Of a DNA stretch of 64,000 nt, positions 29,047-37,979 are shown one piece after another. Both the position numbers and the translations under genes were made by a program. Position 1 is the stretch's first letter. Each line of letters opens with the position of its first letter. Origin of the DNA: CAIQPS01 sp963721365 (lineage in GTDB: Bacteria; Actinomycetota; Thermoleophilia; RBG-16-64-13); assembly GCA_963721365.1 (NCBI GenBank), contig CAVRJE010000014.1, positions 1 through 64,000 of the forward strand, in the 5' to 3' direction. Below the pieces are notes generated by a model. It saw nothing but the letters and a program-made list of their open reading frames with translations, was not told the DNA's origin and ran no database searches.

Positions 29047-29885
29047 CCGTGAAACCGACTCGCGTGTCTCTGCTGGACGGCGGCTCGCTCGCCATCGACG
29101 GCTACAAGGTCTACTGGAACCGGGGCCCGAGCGGCGATATCCGCTTCCCCGTCTACTCGGTGCTCGTGGACCATGAGGATGGCCTGTTCGTCTACGACAC
29201 GGGCTTCGATCTGCTCCACATGCAGACCTACATCCCCGGGGACCAGCCCCTTCAGACCCCGGACCAGACCCTGCCCGCTCAGCTGGCCAAGCTCGGGATC
29301 AAGCCATCCGCCGTGACCCACATCCTCAGCTCTCACCTGCACATCGACCACTGCGGCGGCCATGAGTTCTTCCCCAGGGCGCTGGTCTACTGCCACGCCG
29401 CCGAGTACGCGCAGGCCCAGAAGCCGGCGCTGTTCGAGCGGATGAGCTACTCCGACCTCAGCTTCGACCCGGCGCTGGGAGCGGCCCGCGATGGAATGGA
29501 TCTCGGCAGCGAGGGCGATGGCGACCGGGGAGCGTCGCCCAAGTACGAACTGGTCCGGGGCGACGTGGAGGTGGCCAAAGGCGTGCACCTGATCGAGACC
29601 CCGGGGCATTCGGCCGGGCCACTACAGCCTGCTGGTGGAGTTCGGCGGCGAGGGTGCGCCGGGGCCGCCTCGCGCCGGCCGATGCTCTTCACCGGCGACG
29701 CAGCCATGACGCCGCGCAATCTGGAGATGATGGTCATCGGCGGCTTCCACCTCGACCCGGTCAAGGGCACCGAGTCCCTGCAGAAGATCAAGGACGTGGC
29801 GGCGCAGTATGGGGCCGAGATCTTCTGTTCTCACAGCATGCCCGACTTCGAGGGGTGGCTGAAGGCGCCGGAGTGGTACCAGTAG
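29043..29885 (+). CDS. Metallo-beta-lactamase-fold hydrolase, lactonase-like
   Basis: 280 residues. Zinc motif SSHLHIDHCGGHEFF (HxHxDH), N-terminal YSVLVDHEDGLFVYDTGFD, ETPGHSAG with a third histidine, FTGDAAM with the bridging Asp, and a late FCSHSMPDFEGW histidine. The arrangement resembles N-acyl-homoserine lactonases and other lactonases. The start overlaps the amidohydrolase stop (ATGA). Between about 29618 and 29682 two opposite shifts put roughly 20 residues out of frame; restoring them gives HYSLLVEFGGEGAPGP. In context it may hydrolyse a ring-cleavage lactone, but this is inference. Confidence 0.75.
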   Translation: MTVKPTRVSLLDGGSLAIDGYKVYWNRGPSGDIRFPVYSVLVDHEDGLFVYDTGFDLLHMQTYIPGDQPLQTPDQTLPAQLAKLGIKPSAVTHILSSHLHIDHCGGHEFFPRALVYCHAAEYAQAQKPALFERMSYSDLSFDPALGAARDGMDLGSEGDGDRGASPKYELVRGDVEVAKGVHLIETPGHSAGPLQPAGGVRRRGCAGAASRRPMLFTGDAAMTPRNLEMMVIGGFHLDPVKGTESLQKIKDVAAQYGAEIFCSHSMPDFEGWLKAPEWYQ

Positions 29886-29889
29886 ACCT

Positions 29890-29918
29890 GCCACGGCCAC
29901 GTGCTCGGGCGGTAGAAT
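29890..29918 (+). promoter_or_regulatory. Putative promoter of HAD gene, leaderless
   Basis: TGCCAC (29890-29895) and TAGAAT (29913-29918) are spaced by 17 bases. The expected transcription start coincides with the ATG at 29925, and there is no ribosome-binding site, so the mRNA is probably leaderless. Confidence 0.45.
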
Positions 29919-29924
29919 CTGCCC

Positions 29925-30548
29925 ATGACCCCCGACGCCCTCATCTTCGACCTGGACGGCACCCTCTGGGACGCGGCCGCCGCCTCTGCCTACGGCTGGA
30001 ACCTGGCCCTCGATGAACTGGGACTGTCCCGGCGGGTGACAATCGATGGCATCCGCTCGGTCTCCGGCCGGCCGTTCCCTCAGTGCGTGGAGACCCTTCT
30101 TCCCGAGTTGTTCCCTGCCCCCGCGCCCACGCTCGAGTTGCTCGAGGCCAGGGAGCGGACCGGCATCGAACTCATGGCCGGAGTGCTCTACGACGGCGTC
30201 GCGGACGGCCTGTCCCGGCTTGACGGGCGGTACCCCTTGTTCCTGGTGAGCAACTGTCCGGGCTGGTACCTGGAGGAATTCTTCCGGGTCACCGGCCTAC
30301 GGGACCGCTTCACCGGCTGGGACTGCCACGGTTCATCGGGGATCGCTAAATCCGGAATGCTCCTGAACCTGGCTGCGACTCACCGCCTGGAGCATGCCGT
30401 CTACGTGGGCGATACCCAGGGTGATCGGGAGTCCGCCGAACAGGCGGGCGTGGACTTCGCCTTCGTCCGGTACGGGTTCGGCCGGGTCGAGGGGGCGCCG
30501 CTATCGTTCGCCGGCTTCGGCGAGTTGGTCTCCCACTACCTGGCGTAG
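29925..30548 (+). CDS. HAD-family hydrolase
   Basis: 207-residue haloacid-dehalogenase-fold phosphatase, intact. Motif I IFDLDGTLWD (nucleophile and acid Asp), motif II FLVSNCPG, lysine in GIAKSGML, and motif IV VYVGDTQGDRESA. A helical cap sits between motifs I and II as in the phosphoglycolate-phosphatase/beta-phosphoglucomutase group. The substrate is not predictable. It follows the aromatic gene group but has its own promoter-like sequence. Confidence 0.85.
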   Translation: MTPDALIFDLDGTLWDAAAASAYGWNLALDELGLSRRVTIDGIRSVSGRPFPQCVETLLPELFPAPAPTLELLEARERTGIELMAGVLYDGVADGLSRLDGRYPLFLVSNCPGWYLEEFFRVTGLRDRFTGWDCHGSSGIAKSGMLLNLAATHRLEHAVYVGDTQGDRESAEQAGVDFAFVRYGFGRVEGAPLSFAGFGELVSHYLA

Positions 30549-30568
30549 CCTCGCTGCCGCGGCGCGAC

Positions 30569-30999
30569 TCACCGCTGGTCGGTGCGCTCGAGCTCGGAAT
30601 AGGGGAACCAGGTTGCCCCCTTGTCCAGCTTGACCATGGCCCCGCCGGCGGTCGTCCAGAGTATCCTCCCGGTCCGGCCCAGGTACTGCTCCAACCATTC
30701 GGGCGGAGAGCGTATCCCCGAGACGCGGTCCTTGACGATCGTGACCTTGTCGCCGGCCTTGAGCGCCTCGCGGGGGGAGGGACGAACCGGCTCAGATCCA
30801 CGGGCGTCGCCGCACCCGCCGCCTCGCGGTATCTCACGGACACCTCGATCACCGGGGGCGCGGGCTGGGGAAGCACGGTGCTCTCGACCGACAGGGTACC
30901 GAGCATGGGCTGGTCGTCGCCCACCGGCTCCTCCACGTAGTGGGTGCGGCCGTCCGCCTCCCCGAGAAGATACAGGTTGACCTTGAGACCCACCGTCAT
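30569..30999 (-). CDS. Small hypothetical protein with SH3-like C-terminus (one frame shift)
   Basis: About 143 residues. The N-terminal half (VGLKVNLYLLGEADGRTHYV) ends in PVIEVSVRYREAAG. After a shift near 30778, the correct frame reads LKAGDKVTIVKDRVSGIR, LEQYLGRTGRILWTTAGGAM and VKLDKGATWFPYSELE, a beta-rich KOW/SH3-like pattern. It stops at TGA 30571-30569. ATG 30999 lies 4 bases beyond the RidA stop. Function unknown. Confidence 0.55.
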
Positions 31000-31003
31000 C
31001 CCC

Positions 31004-31400
31004 CTATCCGGCCGCCGTCGCTTCGATCTCGATCATCCACTCCGGCTCGGCCAGCCGGCTGATGCCCAGAAGGGTGGACGCCGGCTTGCAGCCACGCGGC
31101 CTTGAGCCGCTCACCCACTCCGGGGACCGCCTCCAGGAAGGCCGGCACGTCGGTGACGTAGTAGTTCAGCCGGACGATATCGGACAGTCTGAGGCCGGCC
31201 TTCCCGAGGACGATCTCGAGGTTATCCAGAGCCTGGTGGAACTGCGCGGCCATGTCGCCGGGATGCACGGTCGCTCCGTTTGCGTCCACCGACACCTGCC
31301 CGGCGCAGTAGACTACCCGTTCAGCGCCCCGTACCTCGATCGCCTGGGAGAAGTCGAACTGGTCCTGCCAGTCGCCCGGGTTTATCGCTCGCCTTTCCAT
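31004..31400 (-). CDS. ridA: RidA-family protein (one frame shift)
   Basis: About 132 residues, YjgF/RidA fold: FSQAIEVRGAERVVYCAGQV, FHQALDNLEIVLGKAGL, DIVRLNYYVTDVPAFL. After a shift near 31092 the end reads LLGISRLAEPEWMIEIEATA, typical of the family C-terminus. RidA proteins hydrolyse reactive enamines/imines, but many subfamilies have other roles. It sits in a minus-strand trio: alpha/beta hydrolase, RidA, SH3-like protein. Confidence 0.8.
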
Positions 31401-31405
31401 GTTCG

Positions 31406-32185
31406 CTAGACCTTTCCCGTGAAGTCTCTGATCGCCTTGGCCACCTCGTCCGGCATGGAGTAGTGCGCCCCGTGGTTGCCGGGTATGACCGCGACGCTCG
31501 TCCCCAGCCGCTCGGCCAGCCAGGTGGCCGCCTCCATGAAGAAGGGCGGGCTCTCGGACCCACAGAGCACCTTGACCGGCGTGGACACCCGGGCCAGCTC
31601 CTCGTCGGAGGGCCGGTAGTACTCGAAGTTGTCGAACTCGATATCGATCCAGGTGCGGTCGGCTGCCAGCCGCTCCTTGTATCCCTCGGAGAAACCGTCG
31701 TAGATGATGTCGCCGGTGAGGGTCCTCAAGAAGGGTACCTTGCCGTTGGCGGTAGCCTGCTTCAGCCAGGCGAGCACCTGCCCCGAGTCGGTCATTCCCG
31801 TGAACAGCGGCGGCTCGTGCAGCATGGCCCCGCCGACGGCCTCCGGGTGGCGGAGGACCAGGCTGAGCCCGATGATGGCGCCTGAGCTGTTGCCCCAGAT
31901 CGTGGCCGGGGCGAGACCGGTGGCCTCGAGGAGAGCGGCTGCGTCGTCGGCCTGCTCCTCCACGGTGGTGCCCGTGAAGCCTTCGGGCCGCGGGCTGCGC
32001 GAATAGCCTCGGCGGTCGTAAGAGAGGATGGTGAACTCGTCCTGCAGCAGTGCGGCCACGCGGGCGTACTCCTCCGCGTCGCCTTCGGCCCCTGGGATGA
32101 AAAGCAAGGCGGGGCCCGAGCCCCTCAGTTCGTAGTAGAGCTGGGTGCCGTTCGCGTCGACCAGGGTCGGCAGCGGCTTGGTCAT
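31406..32185 (-). CDS. Alpha/beta hydrolase
   Basis: 259 residues, intact. ANGTQLYYELRGSGPALLFI leads into the oxyanion region, the nucleophile elbow is GNSSGAII (Ser), and the catalytic histidine is in VIPGNHGAHYSM. The Asp is probably in the VKVLCGSESPPF region. It is a generic hydrolase; related enzymes cleave esters, meta-cleavage products or lactones. It ends 5 bases before the RidA start, so the two are co-transcribed. Confidence 0.85.
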   Translation of the reverse strand: MTKPLPTLVDANGTQLYYELRGSGPALLFIPGAEGDAEEYARVAALLQDEFTILSYDRRGYSRSPRPEGFTGTTVEEQADDAAALLEATGLAPATIWGNSSGAIIGLSLVLRHPEAVGGAMLHEPPLFTGMTDSGQVLAWLKQATANGKVPFLRTLTGDIIYDGFSEGYKERLAADRTWIDIEFDNFEYYRPSDEELARVSTPVKVLCGSESPPFFMEAATWLAERLGTSVAVIPGNHGAHYSMPDEVAKAIRDFTGKV

Positions 32186-32291
32186 GTTTCCTCCCGTGGA
32201 CGAGTTCGCAGCTCCTCGAGCGGTCTTGCCTACTCCATTGAATGACCCCGAGCGCCGGAAGTCAAACCGTCGTCCTTGCTAAGCTGTGGAA

Positions 32292-33730
32292 ATGAACGCT
32301 GAGCCCCACGACATAGCCATGATCGGCCTGGGGACGATGGGCCGGAACCTGGTGCTGAACATGGCGGACAAAGGTTTCGCCGTCGCCGCCTTCAACCGCA
32401 CCGCATCGGTCACCGACGAGTTCGTCTCGGGCCTTCAGCCCGGCCAGCGGGTGCGGCCCTGCTACTCTCTGGAGGAACTGCTCGCCGCGGTCGAGCCGCC
32501 CCGCCGGGTCATGATGATGGTGGACGCGGGGAAGGCAGTGGACGCGGTGCTCGCCGGATTGGATCCGCTCCTGCAGGCCGGGGACATCGTCATCGACGGC
32601 GGGAACTCGCATTTCAAAGACACCGAGAGGCGGTCGGCGGCACTGGGCGCACGAGGGATCGACTACCTGGGCGTGGGCATCTCCGGGGGCGAGTCCGGGG
32701 CCAGGCACGGACCGAGCATGATGCCGGGCGGCGCGCGCGACGCTTACGACGCGGTGCGGGCCATCTTCGAGGCGGTCGCGGCCAAGGCGGATGGCGCTCC
32801 CTGCGTCGCCTACCTCGGCCCCGGCTCCGCCGGGCACTACGTCAAGATGGTGCACAACGGCATCGAGTACGGGCTGATGCAGTTGATCGCCGAGAGCTAC
32901 GCCCTGCTCAAGCAGGGACTGGGGCTCGACAACGAGCGCTTGGCCGCGGTGTACGCCGACTGGCAGGCCGGCGAACTGGAATCGTATCTGCTCGAGATAA
33001 CCGCGGCGATCTTCCGCCGGCGGGACGACAAGACGCCGGGCTTCCTGGTCGATCTGATACTGGGCGAGGCCGGGCAGCTCGGCACGGGCATGTGGACCTC
33101 TCAGAGCGCGATGGACCTTCACGTGCCGGTGCCGAACATCGACATCGCGGTGAGCATGCGCAATCTGTCGGCCCTGGACGACGAACGGGCGGCGGCGCGG
33201 CAGCTTCTCGGGCAGGCGGGGGCCGGGGGACGGCCTGGCGGCCGGGCGCGAAGAGGCGGGGGGCGGCCTCTCCGTCGACACGGTGCGCGATGCCCTCTTT
33301 GCCGGCATGATCATCACCTACGTGCAGGGCTTCGCGCAGCTCCAGCGCGCGTCCACCACTCAGGGCTACGGCCTGGCGCTGCGCGATGTCGCCTCGATCT
33401 GGCGAGGGGGCTGCATCATCCGCTCGGCTCTGCTCCGGGATATCCGGGCGGCCTTCGAGCGGCAGCCCGCATCTGCCGAATCTGCTGCTCGATCCTGAAC
33501 TCAGCGGGCAGGTGGTGTCCAGGCGCTCCGCCCTCGAGGCGGCGGCTGGGGCAGGGATGGCTGCGAGGATACCCGTCCCGGGCCTTCTCACGTCCCTGGC
33601 CTACCTGGACGGCTATCTCGCCGAGTGGCTACCGACGAATCTGATCCAGGCCCAGCGCGACTACTTCGGCGCCCACACATACCGGCGTGTCGATCGGGAG
33701 GGCGTCTTCCATACCGACTGGTCGTTCTAG
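32292..33730 (+). CDS. gnd: 6-phosphogluconate dehydrogenase, decarboxylating (two frame shifts)
   Basis: About 479 residues. N-terminal NADP fold IGLGTMGRNLVLNMADKGF with FNRT, substrate signature IDGGNSHFKDTERR, VGISGGESGARHGPSMMPGG, catalytic lysine region YVKMVHNGIEYGLMQLIAE, and C-terminal AQRDYFGAHTYRR. Shifts near 33222 and 33470. Converts 6-phosphogluconate to ribulose-5-phosphate with NADPH. It heads gnd-pgl-zwf, the entire oxidative pentose phosphate branch in reverse order. Confidence 0.93.
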
Positions 33731-33731
33731 G

Positions 33732-34702
33732 ATGCGGCCGCTCATGGACACGACCCCGACCGGATCGTCGGTGGCAGTGCTCCCTGACGCCCAGTCGCTG
33801 TCCGTCGCCGCGGCTGCCGTCATCGTGGCCGAGGCCCGGCGGGCGGTGAAGAGGACCGGCCGCTTCACCATCGCGCTGTCCGGCGGCGCCACGCCGCGGC
33901 CCGTCTATCGAGCTTCTCGCGAAACCGCCGTTCGCAGGACTCGTCCCTTGGGACGCGACGCACGTCTTCTGGGGAGACGAGCGGTGTGTAGAGCCGGCCG
34001 ACCCCCGCAGCAACCAGCGGATGGCTCGCCTGGCCCTGCTCGACCACGTGCCGATCCCCGCCGGGCAGGTGTATCCGATGAGATGCGCGGGGCAGGGCCC
34101 CGCGGGCTCCGCCGGAGCCGCGCGCGACGAGGCTGAGGCCCGCCAGGCGGCTGACGATTATGATGGGCTGCTGGGAGACTTCTTCGGGGCCGGCCCGGGC
34201 GGCGCCGCGGGGCGGGGCGTCGAGGCCGACGCGGGCGGCGGCCATGGGGCCGCGCCGTCGGCAGGGGCGTCGCCGGACGCCGGTATCGACCTCGTCCTGC
34301 TCGGCATCGGGCGACGACGGCCACACAGCCTCGCTCTTCCCCGGGTCCGAAGCTGCTGCAGGAGCAGAAGCGCTGGGTGGTGGCGGCATACGAGGACCCG
34401 GACACCGGCGGCGGCCACGACGGGCGCCGGGGAGAGGCTGTGGCGGGTCACGCTGACCGCTCCGTTCATCAATCGGACTGCGCTGGCGCTCTTTGTGGTG
34501 AGCGGCGCTGCCAAGGCCGCGGTGGTGAAAGAGGCCATCGAAGGCGATCCAGATCCCCGCGCAACTGCCCGCACGGCTGATCCGGCCCGCGAGCGGCAGG
34601 CTCTGGTGGCTGCTCGACGAGGACGCTGCTTCGCTACTCGCGATGAACGCCGCGCCATGGAAGCGGCAGCAGAGGAGGGATGATGCAGGCGCCTCGGTCT
34701 GA
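33732..34702 (+). CDS. pgl: 6-phosphogluconolactonase (several frame shifts)
   Basis: About 320 residues. FTIALSGGATPRPVY is the N-terminal substrate loop; then, across shifts, LVPWDATHVFWGDERCVEP, DAGIDLVLLGIG joined to DDGHTASLFPGS, and RVTLTAPFINRTALALFVVS. About four single-base shifts. It is longer than usual because of a Gly/Ala-rich insertion around 34080-34270. Two Met codons (33732, 33744) are possible starts. The corrected frame ends at 34702, overlapping zwf. Confidence 0.8.
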
Positions 34703-36068
34703 CGCGATCGTCGTTTTCGGTGTCACCGGCGACCTCGTCCACAAGGAGATCTTCCCGGCGCTCTATGGGCTCTTCCGGGACGAGCGACGTGTCGGTGCCG
34801 GTGATCGGAGTGGCCCGTTCCGACTGGAGCATGGACCAACTCGTGGCCCGGGCGAGGGACGCGGTGGAGAAGAACGCCGACTTCGACGAGACGGTCTTTG
34901 CCAGGCTCGCCGAGCATGCTGCGCTACGTTCGGGGTGACTACGGCGCGCCCGAGACCTACGACAAGATGTGCCAGGCGCTGCAGGGCACCGGCTCTCCTC
35001 TCTTCTACATGGCCATCCCTCCGAGCGTCTTCCCGGTGGTGACCAACTCGCTCGCCTCCTCCGGCTGCAGCCTCAGCGCCCGGGTGGTGATCGAGAAACC
35101 GTTCGGCCGCGATCTCCAGTCGGCCCGCGAGCTGAACAACACCCTGCGCCGGCACTATCCGGAATCCGCCATCTTCCGCATCGATCACTTCCTGGGCAAG
35201 GAGCCCGTGCAGAACATCACCTACACCCGCTTCGCCAACCCGCTCCTCGAGCCCATCTGGAATCGCGACCACGTGCGCAGCATCCAGATAACCATGGCCG
35301 AGGACTTCGGGGTCAAGGAGCGGGGCGGCTTCTACGAGGAGGCCGGCGCCATCCGCGACGTGATCCAGAACCACCTGCTGCAACTCCTCGCCGTGATCGC
35401 CATGGACCCGCCGGGCGGCGGGATCCCCGACGCCTACCGGGACGAGAAGGCCCGGGTCCTCATGGCCGTCCGGCCCCTCGACGCCCGCCACGTCGTGAGA
35501 GGCCAGTACAACGGCTACCGGTCGGCCCCCGGGCGTGGACCCGGACTCGACGGTGGAGACCTACGCCGCCATGAAGCTGATGATCGACAACTGGCGCTGG
35601 GCCGATGTGCCCGTCTACGTCCGTGCCGGCAAGCAGATGGCCGTCACTGCGACCGAGGTGTTCATCGAGCTGCGCCGGCCCCCTCGCGAGACCTTCGGCG
35701 AGCGGGTTCCCCTTTCCTCGGGGCACCTGCGCCTCCGCATCAGCCCGGACGTGGTGATAGCCCTCGGGCTGCGGGTCAAGGTGCCCGGAGATCACATGGT
35801 GGGCAGGGATGCGGAGCTCATGGTCACCTCCCGCCAGGGCGACCTGCGGCCTCCGTATCAGCGTCTGCTCACCGATGCGATGTACGGGAACCAGGAGTTG
35901 TTCGCGAGAGAAGACGGGGTGGAGGCGTCGTGGCGCATCGTGGAGCCCATCCTGGGGGACAAGGTCCCCGTCCGCATGTACGAGCCCGGAAGCTGGGGAC
36001 CACCCGAGGCCGGGAAGTTGATCGGCAGGGACGGGCCCTGGATCGATCCGATCATCGGTCCGGCATAG
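34683..36068 (+). CDS. zwf: Glucose-6-phosphate 1-dehydrogenase (frame shifts)
   Basis: About 460 residues. VVFGVTGDLVHKEIFPALYG (NADP site), PVIGVARSDW, the catalytic segment FRIDHFLGKEPVQNI, and WRWADVPVYVRAGKQM. Shifts near 34787, 34915 and 35530. GAGGAGG lies just upstream of two tandem ATGs; the second (34683) has better spacing. First enzyme of the oxidative pentose phosphate pathway; an NADPH supply for the reductive chemistry of neighbouring systems is plausible. Confidence 0.9.
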
Positions 36069-36109
36069 TATTCAGAGGGCGGCGAAGATGCTCCACTAAT
36101 GTAAGGGTA

Positions 36110-36274
36110 GACCAGCGTGGGCTCGGCCACCATTTCGCAAAGGCCGAGGGTCCGGTCGAGGCGCGATATGCCTTCCGGCTTCCCGAAGAGGAACTTCACC
36201 CCCACCGGCGGCTTCTCGAGCTCGAGCTTGTTGAAGACGGAGAGGTCGCGGGATAGCGGCGTAAGCTCACTCAT
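36110..36274 (-). pseudogene. Truncated DUF169-like gene
   Basis: MSELTPLSRDLSVFNKLELE and then PPVGVKFLFGKPEGI and LDRTLGLCEMVAE match the start of DUF169 proteins, which normally exceed 200 residues. After about 55 residues the similarity stops abruptly near 36110, and the continuing frame runs antisense into the end of zwf. The remainder of the domain is not found in other frames nearby. I read it as a remnant left by deletion. Confidence 0.5.
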
Positions 36275-36306
36275 CTTGGGCTCCTGGTCAGGCTTGGCCG
36301 GGGTCG

Positions 36307-36687
36307 TTAGACCGACTGGAAGGTCTTGCTGACGATCTTCCACTCGCCATCGACGTTGAGGAGGTGGAAGTAGTTGACGAAGCTGGCTACTCCGAAGAAG
36401 CCGGTCTCCTCCAGCCGGAGGCTGGCCGTCAGGCTCGAGGCATGGATGTCGAGGATGTCCGTCTTGTAGGGCGCGCCTGTCGATTCCATGGAGGGCCGCC
36501 CGCCGACGTCGGCCAGGAAGGGCTCCGGCGATCCGGCGAGCAGGTTGTCGCCCAGGTAGCCGCTCATGACCGCCGCAGGGTGGAACAGGTCTCTCAAGGT
36601 GTCCACGTCGGCCTTGAAGGCGGCCTCGACGTAACGCTCCATCACTGCACGCACGGCCGCGGCCGGGCCGGCCTCCTGGTCACTCAT
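36307..36687 (-). CDS. NTF2-like (lumazine-binding-like) protein
   Basis: 126 residues, intact. VRAVMERYVEAAFKADVDTL, LRDLFHPAAVMSGYLGDNLL and the closing FHLLNVDGEWKIVSKTF are typical of the SnoaL/NTF2 fold, particularly the putative lumazine-binding subgroup. Members range from small-molecule isomerases to non-enzymatic ligand binders; I cannot assign a substrate. It lies directly upstream of the DUF169 remnant. Confidence 0.75.
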   Translation of the reverse strand: MSDQEAGPAAAVRAVMERYVEAAFKADVDTLRDLFHPAAVMSGYLGDNLLAGSPEPFLADVGGRPSMESTGAPYKTDILDIHASSLTASLRLEETGFFGVASFVNYFHLLNVDGEWKIVSKTFQSV

Positions 36688-36819
36688 GGTTCCCCCTGTT
36701 TCGCTGTTACGAACAGCATCAGCTTACCGCGCGCCGAGGGCCGGGCGATATGCCCGGGTTAAGAATGGGTGGCCCGCTGTCGATAGAGAAAGCATCAGCA
36801 TGGACCGGGGATAGGTTTC

Positions 36820-37900
36820 TTGATCGACACCACTTATAGCGACGCGGGCATTCTTGTCATCGACGCCGACGCCGACGCCCTCCGTTTCCTCGTGTGCACT
36901 TTGGAGGAGGCAGGCTACGGATGCGTACGCGCCTGCACGGACCCAGCCGTCCTCAACGCCTGGCTCGAAGAAAGGGTCCTCGATCTCATCGTGCTCGACA
37001 CGGACGGGCGCGAACCGGAAGGCCTCGCTCTGCTGCAACACCTGCACGAGCAATTCCACCACGACGATTTCCTCCCGGTGATGGCCATCGGGACCGCGGC
37101 CGACGCGAGCTCGCGGGTCAGGGCCATACAGGCGGGAGCGAACGAGTATCTGGGGAGGCCGCTGGACACCGAGGAATTCCTCGTCCGCGTCGACTCCCTT
37201 CTCGAGACCCGCTTCATCAGCCGGAGGCTGCGGGAGGCCAAACAGGTGCTCGAGGAATCGCTTCGCCGGCGCACCCGTGAATCGCAGGAAAGCCACATGG
37301 AACTGCTCGAGCGCCTTGCTCGGGTGGCTGAGCTGAGGGACGACCCGAGCGGCGGACATCCCAGCCGGGTGGGCAGGCTGAGCGGTCTGATCGCCCAGGA
37401 ATTGCTGCTGCCCGCCGAGGAGACGCGGCGCATCATGCGGGCCGCCCCGCTGCACGACCTCGGCAACGTGGGTATCCCCGACGACGTCGTGCGGCTGGAG
37501 GGGAACTACACCGAAGAACAGCGCGAGCAGATGCGCGAGCACACGTCGCTCGGCGCGTACCTGCTTCACGGGGCCGAGAGCGACGTGCTGCAGACCGCCG
37601 AGCAGATCGCCCTGACCCACCACGAGCGCTGGGACGGGCTCGGCTATCCTCACGGCCTGTCGCACATCGATATACCCATGGCGGCGCGAATCGTAGCGGT
37701 GGCCGACGCCCTTCGATGCCATGACCCACACTCGGCTCTACAAAGAGCCCTACTCCGTCCCGGTGGCCTTGGACGAGATCCGGCGAGAGAGCGGTTGGCA
37801 GTTCGACCCCGAGGTGGTGGCCGCCCTCGTCCGCGTCTACGAGCGGCAGCCGGGAATGCTGACCATCACGCCCAGGGCTCCAAAAAGGACGGCCTGCTGA
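36820..37900 (+). CDS. Receiver-HD-GYP response regulator (one frame shift)
   Basis: About 360 residues. N-terminal receiver: ILVIDADADALRFLVCTLEE, phosphoacceptor in LIVLDTDGRE; the switch region lacks the usual KP (LGRPLDTEEF). A coiled helix (LEESLRRRTRESQESHMELL) leads to an HD-GYP domain with GGHPSRVGRLSGLIA, APLHDLGNVGIPDDVV and HHERWDGLGYPHG. HD-GYP enzymes hydrolyse cyclic di-GMP. A shift near 37718 restores MTHTRLYKEPYSVPVALDEI and the end at 37900. The TTG start is used. The usual HDxGK is HDLGN here; the metal-binding His/Asp are kept. Confidence 0.8.
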
Positions 37901-37979
37901 ACTGGTAGACCGGCAGCAGTCTGCTGGACGGCCATCGAACGGGTAGAATCCCCGAGAAGACAAGAAGCGGGGAGAGCGT

